Positions 53,822 through 63,796 of a stretch of DNA of 64,000 nt are shown in pieces. The DNA comes from JAXMBN01 sp046349875. Its GTDB lineage: Bacteria > Planctomycetota > Planctomycetia > Pirellulales > Pirellulaceae. The translations under genes and the position numbers were made by a program. The notes beneath the pieces are model-generated. The model did no database searches. It saw only the letters and a program-made list of their open reading frames with translations, and was not told the DNA's origin. Every line of letters starts with the position of its first letter. Within the stretch, counting starts at the first letter, position 1. Where the stretch lies: the NCBI GenBank assembly GCA_046349875.1, contig JAXMBN010000008.1, forward strand, positions 107,635 to 171,634, read 5' to 3'.

Positions 53822-54811
53822 TTAGTCGAGGGCAACCACTTCACCTGCAGCTCGTGTACTGATTGCAGCTAGTACCATGATGTCCATCGATTCCGACAAT
53901 GTGCCTACATGCCCATCCGCAAACAATACTTGGCACGATCCCACGTGAAAACTATAAAGCTCGTTATTGTTGCGTCGATTGATGCCACCGTTGCACCCTT
54001 GCGCAATGCCACAACCTTCTAAGGAACCATCGGCATTGGAACCATCGAGACTGAATGCTCCTTCACTATCGATCCACCCAATGCCCTGATCATTGCTCAG
54101 CGTAGACATGCTTTTTCCACGTTGGTAGACCGAAGGACGTCCACCACATTCGACGATCATCAACGTCTGCGAAGTGCCATCGATGATATCAGCAAATCGA
54201 ACGGTCGAATTGCGATGCATCACCGCAAATCGATTACTTGCATTGTAAAGTGACGTATCGATCGAGGCTGGTTGCACTCCTTGAATGGCTTCGTAGTCCG
54301 TACGGGCCAAAGGAGTAGTGAAGGTCAATGCAGGACGAGGCGACTTGGCGACCGCTGCCATGACTTGAGGACCTTGAGGCACGCTGGGACATTGCATGAT
54401 CGGTATCGGAATGCTGCCCACCGTCACATTGGTCCCTTCCCACCAATTGAGCCCCGTATCATACAACTGCCGCACGTTGCTTTGTTCGATGTTGGGCATG
54501 ATCAAGGTACGCCATCCCACGAACTTGCCTTGAGGATTCCCCGGCCCCGATGTGGTCCAACCTGATGCAGGAAAAACCTTGCGGGAGGATTCGAAGAGAT
54601 GCGTTGCCAACCCAAGTTGTTTTAGATTGTTCTGGCATTGCATTCGTCGCGCTGCCTCACGAGCTTGTTGGATGGCAGGAAGCAACAAACCTACCAAGAC
54701 TCCGATGATGGCCAATACCACTAATAGTTCCACCAACGTAAATGCTCGCCGCATGCTGCGCACCCACTGCTTCCCAGAGATCCACCCGTTCAAAAGCTCA
54801 ACAGCTTTCAT
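53822..54811 (-). CDS. DUF1559 prepilin-type N-terminal cleavage/methylation protein
   Basis: A 329-residue pseudopilin-like protein. The signature is RRAFTLVELLVVLAIIGVLVGLLLP, then AIQQAREAARRMQCQNNLKQLGLA. Family motifs DGTSQTLMIVECG and the late SFHVGSCQVLFADGHVGTLSE are present. I chose the ATG at 54811 (24-residue leader); 54754 gives a very short leader and 55000 a long one. No lipoprotein gene follows it, unlike the copies at 6996 and 18397. It is convergent with the zinc-finger gene and lies downstream of clpX behind a terminator. Confidence 0.9.
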   Translation of the reverse strand: MKAVELLNGWISGKQWVRSMRRAFTLVELLVVLAIIGVLVGLLLPAIQQAREAARRMQCQNNLKQLGLATHLFESSRKVFPASGWTTSGPGNPQGKFVGWRTLIMPNIEQSNVRQLYDTGLNWWEGTNVTVGSIPIPIMQCPSVPQGPQVMAAVAKSPRPALTFTTPLARTDYEAIQGVQPASIDTSLYNASNRFAVMHRNSTVRFADIIDGTSQTLMIVECGGRPSVYQRGKSMSTLSNDQGIGWIDSEGAFSLDGSNADGSLEGCGIAQGCNGGINRRNNNELYSFHVGSCQVLFADGHVGTLSESMDIMVLAAISTRAAGEVVALD

Positions 54812-55007
54812 TGACCAATCTTCGCTTCTTCTACCCAAGGGCCAATGATTCATTGCTATCGTAATTGCCCACGATGGCGGCAAAAGAGGCGGAGGGTAAA
54901 GGGCTCCAGAACTTATCCATAAAGATGCATGGCCAGAAGAGATCTCACCCATCAAGAAGCGTTCTCGTTGTCGAACACGCGGCTTAACCTTCGAAAACAT
55001 CAGCTAC

Positions 55008-55051
55008 TAAAAAACAAAACCCGCTGAGACCGATTGCTCGGTTCCAGCGGG
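55008..55051. terminator. Bidirectional-looking intrinsic terminator downstream of clpX
   Basis: CCCGCTG (55020-55026) pairs with CAGCGGG (55045-55051); inner bases ACCGA/TCGGT extend the stem. On the minus strand the hairpin is followed by TTTTGTTTTTTAG, ending the clpX transcript. On the plus strand a T-run also follows after a few bases. Confidence 0.85.
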
Positions 55052-55187
55052 CTTGAATTTTTTGGGTGCTCGATCGAATCCGCCTCAAGCGTTAGCTCGG
55101 GTCGAGAATCGAGATCCTCGTAGGATTGTGACTCGTCGTCGAGAAAACATCCATTCGAAGACTACCATGCAAAGCATGGGAGTCTCT

Positions 55188-56483
55188 TCATGCGCTTTCT
55201 TTTCGTTGAGGTGCAACCTTTCGGTGGATCAACTTTCCATCGACCGCATCTTGATCGATCGTGTATACGGTACCTTCTTCTTGGTCTGGCAATTCAAACA
55301 TGATGTCGAGCATCACTTGCTCCACAATACCCCGCAATCCACGAGCACCGACCGACTTCGCAAGAGCTTGTCGAGCGATGGCATGTAGAGCTGCTTCGGT
55401 AAAGTGAAGTTCGCAATTCTCCATTCCAAACAATGCTTGGTATTGCTTGATCAAAGCGTTCTTTGGCTCGGAAAGAACTTTGATCAATCCTGCTTCATCC
55501 AGTGGCATGAGCGACGTGACAACCGGAAGGCGTCCCACGAGTTCAGGAATCATCCCGAATTCGAGAATATCATCCGATTGAATCTGCGGCAGCAATTGCG
55601 CTGCATCGGCGTCCTCACGGTAGCTACCCGGAGTACCGAAGCCCATCGTCTTGCGACCCAATCGCTTGCGAATGATATCCTCAACGCCCACGAACGTTCC
55701 TCCACAGATGAAGAGGATGTTCGTCGTATCGATTTGGATATATTGCTGCTCTGGGTGCTTTCGCCCGCCTTGCGGAGGCACGTTGGCAACGGTTCCTTCG
55801 AGCATCTTCAGCAATGCTTGTTGAACCCCTTCACCGGAAACATCGCGAGTGATCGAAACGTTTTGGCTTGTCTTGCCAATCTTATCGATTTCGTCGATGT
55901 AAAGAATGCCGCGCTGCGCAGCTTCGATATCGAAGTCCGCAGCATGCAACAACTTCAGCAACAGGTTCTCGACGTCCTCACCGACATAGCCGGCTTCGGT
56001 TAACGTCGTGGCATCGCCGATGGCAAATGGCACATTCAGCATCTTGGCCAAGGTTCTCGCTAGAAGAGTTTTGCCACTTCCAGTCGGTCCCACCAACAGA
56101 ATGTTGGACTTCTCAATCTCAACTTCGCGACCACCTTCCCAGTCAGCGGATAACCGCTTGTAGTGATTGTGGACGGCCACGGCCAAGGTCCGCTTGGTAG
56201 CGGTTTGTCCAATGACGTATTGATCGAGATGCTCAACTATATCGCGAGGCGTAGGGATCTCGTTGAATAACTTCTTGGTGGGGCCTCGTCGACGCTGTTC
56301 TTGGTCGAGAATGGACTGGCAAAGCTCAATACAATCACCGCAGATGTAGACGTCACCTGGTCCTTCGACCAGTGGACCTACGTCACGATAGCTCTTGCGG
56401 CAAAACGAACAAAAAGCATTCTTCTTGTTCGGACCACCACTACCACCGCGGCGTGCGGCCATAACATCCTTACCAGTGGGCAT
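55188..56483 (-). CDS. clpX: ATP-dependent Clp protease ATP-binding subunit ClpX
   Basis: AAA+ unfoldase that feeds substrates to ClpP. The 431-residue protein has the N-terminal zinc-binding domain (CSFC and CGDCIELC), Walker A GPTGSGKT, the pore loop GYVGEDVE, Walker B ILYIDEIDKI, the second pore motif GGRKHPEQQ and the sensor region GARGLRGIVE. The IGF-type ClpP docking segment is at KRLGRKTMGFG. I chose the ATG at 56483, where AAGGAG lies 7 nt upstream. No clpP gene is adjacent within the window. Confidence 0.97.
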   Translation of the reverse strand: MPTGKDVMAARRGGSGGPNKKNAFCSFCRKSYRDVGPLVEGPGDVYICGDCIELCQSILDQEQRRRGPTKKLFNEIPTPRDIVEHLDQYVIGQTATKRTLAVAVHNHYKRLSADWEGGREVEIEKSNILLVGPTGSGKTLLARTLAKMLNVPFAIGDATTLTEAGYVGEDVENLLLKLLHAADFDIEAAQRGILYIDEIDKIGKTSQNVSITRDVSGEGVQQALLKMLEGTVANVPPQGGRKHPEQQYIQIDTTNILFICGGTFVGVEDIIRKRLGRKTMGFGTPGSYREDADAAQLLPQIQSDDILEFGMIPELVGRLPVVTSLMPLDEAGLIKVLSEPKNALIKQYQALFGMENCELHFTEAALHAIARQALAKSVGARGLRGIVEQVMLDIMFELPDQEEGTVYTIDQDAVDGKLIHRKVAPQRKESA

Positions 56484-56762
56484 AAACGACTCCTTGATCC
56501 AGCCGACTCGTTCCAAACCGTCCCTGAGCTCACGCTCGCAACGGGATTCAGAACTTGTCCGCAGTTAAACACGCTTAAAAGGAAGCTCGCTGCTACAACC
56601 GATTCTCATTCACGATTTCTCGCAAACAATCCTCTGTTGAACCGGGGCTTCCCTGTCCGCGGTTTCGAGCCGAATGTACCTGTACCATTTGGTGAGGTTT
56701 GGCCGGTCTCCAAGACCGGCTGAAGCATGGAATCCAATCATAAAGGCAACGTACACGAACCA

Positions 56763-57026
56763 TCATGAGGCTTGCTTTGCGTCATCCGCATCGCTCGCCT
56801 GCTTCATTCCGAGCACCGACTGTATCTTTCGGTATTCCGCGTCGCTGATGTCACCCTGCTGACGCATTTCTTCCAAATTCTTTAGGGCCTCGTCGTCCAA
56901 TCGTTGGTCGTTCAAGGAGGAATCGCGCAGCTTTAACACGATGAAATAGGCCACCGTGCATATAGCCGCTAGAGCCACAACGCTAAGAATAGCCTGTACA
57001 GTCGATCCTGTTAGAAAGTCCAACAT
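56763..57026 (-). CDS. Small SHOCT-domain membrane protein
   Basis: An 87-residue protein: one N-terminal transmembrane helix (ILSVVALAAICTVAYFIVL), a charged linker and a C-terminal SHOCT-like helix-turn-helix (ALKNLEEMRQQGDISDAEYRKIQSVLG). AGAAGG just before the ATG is the ribosome site. SHOCT segments occur in many small bacterial membrane proteins and may drive oligomerisation. Function is unknown. Confidence 0.75.
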   Translation of the reverse strand: MLDFLTGSTVQAILSVVALAAICTVAYFIVLKLRDSSLNDQRLDDEALKNLEEMRQQGDISDAEYRKIQSVLGMKQASDADDAKQAS

Positions 57027-57295
57027 GGCCTTCTCTTTTCCACTCTTGGTCGCGCCGCACTTGCGCGTCGCTTCGACATCCTACGCTCGCACCTGCAAAA
57101 AAGTCCAGTGAACGATTCTAAAGTTACACCCATTTCCTTCAATATAGCTTGTACGGTGGACTTTCCACGGCAATCTAGGCAAAACACCATGGTCTTGTCC
57201 CATGCAGCAAAAGTGCCCCCCTTTTTCAATAGCGATGCGTCGATGGGACATAAGCTCAACCAAGCACTCAACCATCCACACCCGATCGATCGAAC

Positions 57296-58291
57296 CTAGC
57301 GATCCTTCTCGGCATTTTCTGCTTGGGCATGGACATCTTTGGAGACAGCGAGGTTGGTTGCTTTCGAGCCCTTCCCCCACGTTTCAACCAGAGCGGCATC
57401 GATGACCAACTGCAGAATGTGATAAGCCACGATCGGCACCATACTCACCCCGGCATCGACCGCAATCTTCAACCCCACCATCAATGTCTTTTGACTCGAG
57501 GCTAACGCGACTCCGATTCGCGTCGATCGATCCCATCCCAACCCCGCAGCCATAAACCATCCCAACGTCAACGCCGCCAAGTGAATTCCAGCCGCCGCCA
57601 CTCCAACCCACACCAACGCTCCCGTGGCTCGATTCAAATCACCTCGATTTCCCAACTGGATCGATCCAATGGCCACCATCGCCAGAATCCCCATCTGGCA
57701 AATGGTTCCCAACCAGTTCTTATACTTCTGAGCCCATGAACCAACGGGAGCAATCAAGGCCACCACCTGCGCAAGGACGATCGGAAAGAGAACCTCCCAT
57801 CCCAGATTCCATGCCGTCTGCCAACCGTCTAGATGGACTGTCTTGGCTAAAAATAACCACAACCATGCCGGAGTTACCAGGAAACAAAATAAGGTGGTGA
57901 TCAACGTGACCATCACCGGAATCGTATCATTACCCCCTGCTTTGCGAACCATTACTGCGGCTGATGCTAGCGTGCACGGAATCACCGAGGACACGATCAG
58001 TCCCCCACCAAGTTCTGCCGTCAACCAGCGTGAAACGAAATAAGCCATCAATGGCAATCCCAACTGATTGATCGCTATCGCCAAAAGACTGGGGCCTGGT
58101 TTGCGAAGCGAGTCTCCCACGTGTCTCAACGGAACCGGTAAGGCCATCAGAAACATAACGGAAAAAACGATTCCACTTCGTAGCCGCGGTTCGTCCGCCA
58201 AAAATCGGAGTTGGCTGCTCCCCCAATGGCTCACGATCAATACGACTGCCAAGCAAATCAAGAACCAATAGGTCCGAAGGTAACGCAACAC
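57296..58291 (-). CDS. Bile acid:sodium symporter (SBF/BASS) family protein
   Basis: A 331-residue membrane protein with about nine or ten helices of the BASS/SBF-like fold, found in sodium-coupled carriers of organic anions. Family hints include LRSGIVFSVMFLMALPVPLR, the SSVIPCTLASAAVMVRKAGGNDTIPVMV crossover stretch with its polar residues, and GVALASSQKTLMVGLKIAV, where SSQKT matches the SBF-like (YfeH/Rch1) branch. The substrate is unknown. It is divergent from aroC with 277 nt between. Confidence 0.87.
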   Translation of the reverse strand: MLRYLRTYWFLICLAVVLIVSHWGSSQLRFLADEPRLRSGIVFSVMFLMALPVPLRHVGDSLRKPGPSLLAIAINQLGLPLMAYFVSRWLTAELGGGLIVSSVIPCTLASAAVMVRKAGGNDTIPVMVTLITTLFCFLVTPAWLWLFLAKTVHLDGWQTAWNLGWEVLFPIVLAQVVALIAPVGSWAQKYKNWLGTICQMGILAMVAIGSIQLGNRGDLNRATGALVWVGVAAAGIHLAALTLGWFMAAGLGWDRSTRIGVALASSQKTLMVGLKIAVDAGVSMVPIVAYHILQLVIDAALVETWGKGSKATNLAVSKDVHAQAENAEKDR

Positions 58292-58568
58292 GCTTGTTCC
58301 TATTCCTCGCAGACCTCAGGGAGGGTCCGAACGAACCTTTTCGACCAGACTTGGCCCGAATCCGATGGCTCACTACCGGCAACGATGGCCGAAGCAAGCA
58401 TCCTAAAGACAAAGAGAACTCCCTCTAGTATCATATTTTTATGGATCTTTTGGGAGGTAGCTCTCAATTGCAACCCGGAAGGAACCCTAGTTCTTTCCCA
58501 CTCTATCCAAGCAACCACCCACCTTTCCACTTCGATCAAGCAACGGGAAAGGCTTCAGAAAGAGAACG

Positions 58569-59708
58569 ATGCTACGCTACTGGACTGCTGGTGAATCTCA
58601 CGGAAAAGCTCTGATCGCCTTGGTGGACGGATTTCCAGCCGGCCTCAAAATCAACAAAGAATCAATCGATGCAGACCTGCAACTGCGACAGGGTGGTTAC
58701 GGCCGAGGTGGTCGTCAAAAACTGGAAACCGATACGGTCGATTTTCTCACCGGCGTCTGGCAGATGGAAACGCTCGGTTCTCCCTTAACCCTTCAAGTCG
58801 TGAACAACGACTATAAACTCGAACGACTCAAAGAACTCGAACGCCCTCGTCCCGGACATGCGGACCTCACCGGTGCCATCAAATATCTCGGCTCCATCCG
58901 CGGCGTTCTCGAACGATCGAGCGCCCGCGAAACCGCAGTTCGGGTCGCAGCAGGCTCTTTGGCCAAACAACTCTTGCAAGCTTTTGGAATCGATGTCCTC
59001 GGCTATGTGGTGGAACTTGGTGGAGTAGGCGTTGCACCTCAACCGGGTTCCCTTCAGCAACATCGCGAACTACGCTCGCAATCGATCATCTATTCACTCG
59101 ATCCAACCCAAGACGATACCTTCCGCCAACTGATCGACGATGTTGAAAAGGAAGGAGATACTGTCGGAGGTGTTCTCGAAGTTCGCGTGGAAGGGCTCCC
59201 ATTCGGCTTGGGGACACACGCACAATGGGATCGCAAACTCGATGGCAAACTCGCTCAAGCCGTCATGGCTGTCCAAGCCATCAAGGGCGTAGAAATCGGG
59301 CTTGGTTTCGAAGCGGCTCGTCGTCGTGGTTCCAAAGTCCACGACCCCATCCACTATGATGCAACTCAGAAGCATCAGCCTAATCTGGGATACGTTCGTC
59401 CGACGAACAATGCCGGTGGCCTGGAAGGTGGTATGACCAACGGACAACCCCTTGTTGTTCGTGCAGCGAAGAAGCCGATTAGTACGCTGCGTCAACCGCT
59501 CGACTCCATCCAAATGGCTTCCAAAGAACCTCATCGAGCTAGCTATGAGCGAAGCGATGTATGCGCAGTTTCAGCAGCTGCCATCATCATCGAAGCAGTG
59601 GTCGCATTTGAAGTCGCCACAGCTTTCGTTGACAAGTTTGGCGGCGATAGCTTACAAGAAATGAAAGCCCGGTATCGGCTCTTTCTGGAAATGGCTGCCA
59701 AGCGATAA
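58569..59708 (+). CDS. aroC: Chorismate synthase
   Basis: Converts 5-enolpyruvylshikimate 3-phosphate to chorismate, using reduced FMN. The 379-residue protein opens RYWTAGESHGKAL with the catalytic His, continues with RPGHADLTGAIKY, RSSARETAVRVAAG, the FEAARRRGS region and NNAGGLEGGMTNG, and ends DVCAVSAAAIIIEAVVAF. All FMN- and substrate-binding blocks are intact. It stands alone on its transcript, far from aroB. Confidence 0.96.
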   Translation: MLRYWTAGESHGKALIALVDGFPAGLKINKESIDADLQLRQGGYGRGGRQKLETDTVDFLTGVWQMETLGSPLTLQVVNNDYKLERLKELERPRPGHADLTGAIKYLGSIRGVLERSSARETAVRVAAGSLAKQLLQAFGIDVLGYVVELGGVGVAPQPGSLQQHRELRSQSIIYSLDPTQDDTFRQLIDDVEKEGDTVGGVLEVRVEGLPFGLGTHAQWDRKLDGKLAQAVMAVQAIKGVEIGLGFEAARRRGSKVHDPIHYDATQKHQPNLGYVRPTNNAGGLEGGMTNGQPLVVRAAKKPISTLRQPLDSIQMASKEPHRASYERSDVCAVSAAAIIIEAVVAFEVATAFVDKFGGDSLQEMKARYRLFLEMAAKR

Positions 59709-59977
59709 CCCGTCAAAACAGACCGGGCAAAGCATGCCCCCTCCATCGTCCCGGAGGACGCTCGATCGATGGATTGATCGTGCTAGCATTGCATATTGCA
59801 AGCATTTTGTAGCAACGATCGTACCGTCTATGACGTTTGCTTTTTCAGAAGCCAACGGTCGCTCGATGGTTCTTAGCATCTCGACGCGCTGCGTCGATCG
59901 ATATCGCCATTGCAGGAAAGGATTCCTGAAGGACATTGGGTTACGTGTCGCGGTCACCAAGGAAGGTAGATGGCGTC

Positions 59978-61339
59978 ATGCGAAATTCGCATCGGCAAAA
60001 GGTTCGAGTCGCTCGCTGGAAATTGAGGCTCGCGTGTTGGCTCTCTTTCGCAAGCGCGATGACGGTTAGCGAAATCACATGGGCTCAGTCGCCCACTGTG
60101 CAAGCGGTCTCTGCCCAAACCAGTTCTCCCATTCCCGATGGCTCCTCGGTAGGATCCGCCTCCAACCCTTGGACGCTCGATTCCATTCTTGATCGAGCTC
60201 TGCAGTCCCATCCGGGGCTCTCGGAGATTGCATCGAAGATCGATGCTGCACGCGGTGCTTATGTGCAAGCTGGATTGCAACCCAATCCGACCGTCGGCTA
60301 TCAAGGTCAACAATTGGGTAGTGGTGGTCTAGCGGAACAACATGGCGTTTCGTTTGGTCGCGATATCATTCGTCGTGAAAAGATCCAACGGAGCCAAGCC
60401 GTCGCCCATGCGGACATGCATGTATGGCAGAACGAACTGGAAGTGATGCGTTTTCGCGTCACCACTGATGTTCGCATCGCGTTCTACAATGCTCTTGCCG
60501 CACAAAAACAATATGAACTCTCTAACGAACTATTAGAAGTGGCCAAGCAAGGTGAGGCCATCGCCCAGCAACTTCGCGATGCAAAAGAAGTAAGCAAGAT
60601 CGATGTGCTCCAAGCCACTCTTGAAAAAGATCGCGCCATCATTGGGAATGAAACAGCAGCCAACCATGTGCGAGCCACATGGCAGGCATTGGCTTCCTTG
60701 ACATGCCTACCCGTCAACTGCCCGCAAATGCTCAGTGGAAGGTTTTCGGATCCAGCAGACTACGATTTTTGCGAATTGCTCGATGCATTGAAGGCTTCGA
60801 GCCCTGAAATCATGGCCGCTCAAGCAACCATCCAAAAGAATCGCGAGATCCTTTGTCGCGCCCAAGTGGAACCACTACCCAACCTCAACGTGCAAGGTTT
60901 GGTCAATTGGCAAGACAATGGTATCGGTGGTAAACCTGATGGCGGACTCCAGGTCGCCATTCCCATTCCTGTCCGCAATCGCAACCAAGGTGCGATCCAT
61001 CAAGCATTGGCCGAGTTGCGTTCGGCAGAGTTCGCTCTCCAAAAATTGGAACTCGATCTTCAAAACCGTTTGGCAACCGCCTTCGAACAATTCGTGAATG
61101 CGAAGCTTCAAGAGTCTAAGTATGTCGAGAAGATACTTCCTCAAGCCAAAGAATCGCTCGAACTCAATCGTCTCGCCTATCGCGAGAACGAGATTTCCTT
61201 CCTCTCTCTTCTCACGGCGCAGCGAACCTACTTCGAAATGTCATTAGCCGCGCTCGATGCCTCGCGAACCCGAACGATCACTGAAGCACAGATGGATGGG
61301 ATGCTGTTAGCTGGGAGCCTGGGTGCGAACGCGAAGTGA
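59978..61339 (+). CDS. TolC/CzcC-family outer-membrane efflux protein
   Basis: A 453-residue exported protein. The signal ends near residue 36 (ITWAQ), and two long coiled-coil repeats follow, as in outer-membrane factors: WTLDSILDRALQSHPGLSEIASKIDAARGAYVQAGLQPNPTVGYQG at the start of the first, and SSPEIMAAQATIQKNREILCRAQVEPLPNLNVQG at the start of the second. The repeat ends with AYRENEISFLSLLTAQRTYFE, typical of CzcC-like metal-efflux members. No RND pump or adaptor gene is adjacent. I chose the ATG at 59978; non-ATG starts further up exist. Confidence 0.88.
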   Translation: MRNSHRQKVRVARWKLRLACWLSFASAMTVSEITWAQSPTVQAVSAQTSSPIPDGSSVGSASNPWTLDSILDRALQSHPGLSEIASKIDAARGAYVQAGLQPNPTVGYQGQQLGSGGLAEQHGVSFGRDIIRREKIQRSQAVAHADMHVWQNELEVMRFRVTTDVRIAFYNALAAQKQYELSNELLEVAKQGEAIAQQLRDAKEVSKIDVLQATLEKDRAIIGNETAANHVRATWQALASLTCLPVNCPQMLSGRFSDPADYDFCELLDALKASSPEIMAAQATIQKNREILCRAQVEPLPNLNVQGLVNWQDNGIGGKPDGGLQVAIPIPVRNRNQGAIHQALAELRSAEFALQKLELDLQNRLATAFEQFVNAKLQESKYVEKILPQAKESLELNRLAYRENEISFLSLLTAQRTYFEMSLAALDASRTRTITEAQMDGMLLAGSLGANAK

Positions 61340-61403
61340 TCGTCTATAATCGATGCTCACTCGCTTTGATTCGCATTCCCTTCTCAGGTACGAAAGCTGA
61401 TCT

Positions 61404-61883
61404 ATGGAAACCATCCGCGTTGGATTAGGCTTCGACTCGCATCGCATCGAGTCAGGGGGACCGATGCGTTTGGGTGGCATCGATATCGATTGCCAAGCAC
61501 ACTTCGTCGGCCATTCCGATGCCGACGTATTGTTGCACGCCATCACCGATGCATTGCTCGGCGCTGCCGGGCTTTCCGATATCGGCCAACTCTTTCCCAA
61601 TACCGACCAGGTCAACAAGAATCGGGATTCGGTCGAGATGCTCCAAATCGCGTACCAACAAGTGAAGTCGCGAGGATATCGCGTTCTCAATCTGGATTGC
61701 GTCATTCAAAGCGAGATTCCAAAGATCGCCCCCTACAAGCAAGCGATGCAATCACGAATCGCTTCGATTCTTGGTATCGATGTCGATGCGGTCGGTATCA
61801 AAGGGAAAACGGGCGAAGGATCAGGCGAGATCGGTCAGGGCCGGCTGGCCGAAGCCATCGTCGTGGCTCTGCTGGCCAAATAG
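61404..61883 (+). CDS. ispF: 2-C-methyl-D-erythritol 2,4-cyclodiphosphate synthase
   Basis: Fifth step of the MEP isoprenoid pathway, forming the cyclic diphosphate with a zinc site. The 159-residue protein shows GLGFDSHRIESGGPMRLGG (metal ligands Asp and His), GHSDADVLLHAITDALLGAAGLSDIGQLFP (second metal His), and the C-terminal GKTGEGSGEIGQGRLAEAIVVALL, which closes the active site. Length is normal. It lies between a TolC-type gene and cysS. Confidence 0.96.
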   Translation: METIRVGLGFDSHRIESGGPMRLGGIDIDCQAHFVGHSDADVLLHAITDALLGAAGLSDIGQLFPNTDQVNKNRDSVEMLQIAYQQVKSRGYRVLNLDCVIQSEIPKIAPYKQAMQSRIASILGIDVDAVGIKGKTGEGSGEIGQGRLAEAIVVALLAK

Positions 61884-62172
61884 CACGCTAGCCAAGGCGT
61901 TTTTAGAGCTGCTTGTTTCGTTGCTGGTGACCAACGCAATGCTAGCCTTGGTCACCCTGAAAAGACATACGTTCGCCAGAGCGTGGTCCCTTCTCAAACG
62001 GCCGTCGTCTTTATTTTGGCCCTTATCCATAGCTCGCTAAGTTGAGAAAAGGCATTCGTCTAGCCTTGTCGCCCTGAATCCGCTACCTTTCCCAGAGTTC
62101 CGGGCGGCACTAAAATCCTGGGTTGGTCGCCGATCGTCCCATTTTACCAGTTACTAGGATCAAACCTCACCG
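61884..62172. other. Intergenic region between ispF and cysS
   Basis: 289 nt without a supported gene. It holds a 9-bp inverted repeat GGTGACCAA/TTGGTCACC (61926-61956, 13-nt loop) and a repeated GCTAGCC word (61889, 61941) on either side. No T-run follows, so a classic terminator is not evident. Confidence 0.5.
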
Positions 62173-63774
62173 ATGGCTACGGTCACATCTCCATCCACTA
62201 TGACGGCATCGAATCCATCCTATTCCACCACCATTCGAGTCTACAACACGCTGACGAAGACCAAGGAAGCCTTTGAAACGGTGGAACCGGGCAAGGTCGG
62301 AATGTATCTGTGTGGTCCGACCGTCTACGCGCCAGCCCACATTGGACACATGGTTGGTCCGGTGATCTTCGACACCATCAAGCGCTACCTAGTCTATTCG
62401 GGGTTCGACGTTACCTGGGTCGTCAACATCACCGACGTGGATGACAAGTTGATCAACAAGAGTCGCGAAAAGGGAATATCGATGTTCCAGCTCGCGACGC
62501 AAATGACCGCCGATTATCTTTCCAATCTACAAGCGCTCGGCGTCGACCAAATCGACCACCTCCCGCGAGCCACCGATAACATGGATGAGATCATTCGCTT
62601 CGTGCAAGAATTGATCGATCGCGGATTCGCATACGCCAGCGAAGGCGATGTCTATTTCGATGTGACTCGCGATGCCCAATATGGACAATTGAGCAATCGT
62701 TCTGCCGACGCGCAGCAAGGTGAAGGTGGAGAAACCGTGGCTCGCAAGCGATCCTCTGGAGACTTCGCCTTGTGGAAGTCGGCCAAGCCAGGCGAACCAA
62801 GCTGGAAGAGTCCTTGGGGAGAGGGTCGTCCCGGATGGCATATCGAATGCTCCGCCATGAGTCGCCGCATTTTGGGCAAGACCTTTGACATTCACGGTGG
62901 AGGTCTCGATCTCGTATTTCCTCACCACGAAAATGAATTGGCTCAAAGCCGATGCTGCCATGGAAAACCCATGGTCAAATACTGGATGCACAACGGATTG
63001 ATGCGAGCATCCGAAGCGGCTGGAAAAGTCGGCGGTCGAAACGATCGTACCGAAGAAGCCCCAGCAGATGCTTCGAGCAAAATCTCGCGAAGCAAAGGTG
63101 CTGGTGGCCTGGCTCAGCTGATCGAAAAACAGACGGGCGAACGATTGCGATTCTTCCTTCTACGAACGCACTACCGATCCACCAATGTTTTCGGTGATGA
63201 GCCCTTGGCAGAAGCAGGAACCGCGCTCGACACGTTCTATCGTCTCTTCCAGCGATACGAACGTTTGGTCGGCAAGTCCTTTTATGCCATCGAGTATCCC
63301 AAGAAGCGACGAGACTTCGTGCCACCGGCCACCACCGATGCCACCATCGTGGAAATGCTTCGTCTTCGCGATAGTTACTTGTCCAAGATGGACGACGATT
63401 TCAACACAGGGGGCGCCGTCAGCGATCTCTTCGAAATGGCTCGTTGCCTCAATCGTTATATCGACACCCACGGCTTGGAAGAAACGAAGAATCGAACGCC
63501 TGAACGAATGGAAGAACTCCATAAAGGTCTTACGATTCTTCGCGAACTGTCGGCAATTCTTGGGCTGTTCGTGAAGCCTGTTGCGATCCAATCCCAAGAT
63601 GATGATTCCACCGCCTTGGTCGATGGGTTGATGCAATTGCTCATCGATATCCGGGCCAACGCTCGCAAGAGCAAAGATTTCGCGACGGCCGATGTGGTTC
63701 GCAATGGATTAACCGCTCTGAAGATCTCGATCCAAGATCTGAAAGAAGGAACCACTTGGGAGCGCGCCAAGTAA
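62173..63774 (+). CDS. cysS: Cysteine--tRNA ligase with altered KMSKS region
   Basis: Charges tRNA-Cys with cysteine. The 533-residue protein has CGPTVYAPAHIGH (Cys47 zinc ligand, HIGH at 56-59), Cys226 in WHIECSAM and the HHENE zinc region, and the LRFFLLRTHYRS block. Between the HNGLM strand and the KMSKS site an extra stretch of about 25 polar residues (about 280-302) is inserted, and the KMSKS loop reads KISRS (303-307). The rest is regular, so it is probably active. It is followed by a perfect palindrome and ruvC. Confidence 0.94.
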   Translation: MATVTSPSTMTASNPSYSTTIRVYNTLTKTKEAFETVEPGKVGMYLCGPTVYAPAHIGHMVGPVIFDTIKRYLVYSGFDVTWVVNITDVDDKLINKSREKGISMFQLATQMTADYLSNLQALGVDQIDHLPRATDNMDEIIRFVQELIDRGFAYASEGDVYFDVTRDAQYGQLSNRSADAQQGEGGETVARKRSSGDFALWKSAKPGEPSWKSPWGEGRPGWHIECSAMSRRILGKTFDIHGGGLDLVFPHHENELAQSRCCHGKPMVKYWMHNGLMRASEAAGKVGGRNDRTEEAPADASSKISRSKGAGGLAQLIEKQTGERLRFFLLRTHYRSTNVFGDEPLAEAGTALDTFYRLFQRYERLVGKSFYAIEYPKKRRDFVPPATTDATIVEMLRLRDSYLSKMDDDFNTGGAVSDLFEMARCLNRYIDTHGLEETKNRTPERMEELHKGLTILRELSAILGLFVKPVAIQSQDDDSTALVDGLMQLLIDIRANARKSKDFATADVVRNGLTALKISIQDLKEGTTWERAK

Positions 63775-63796
63775 GGTTCGCCCATTTCGATTGCAG

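Noticed and set aside
56702..56720. GCCGGTCT/AGACCGGC hairpin with 3-nt loop between clpX and the SHOCT gene
   Set aside because: Considered as a terminator, but no T-run follows on either strand.
57011..57190. Cys-containing frame of about 59 codons (minus strand) starting MVFCLDCRGKSTV, overlapping the SHOCT gene start
   Set aside because: No ribosome site, an Arg-rich improbable tail and overlap with a better-supported gene. It could be real but I cannot support it.
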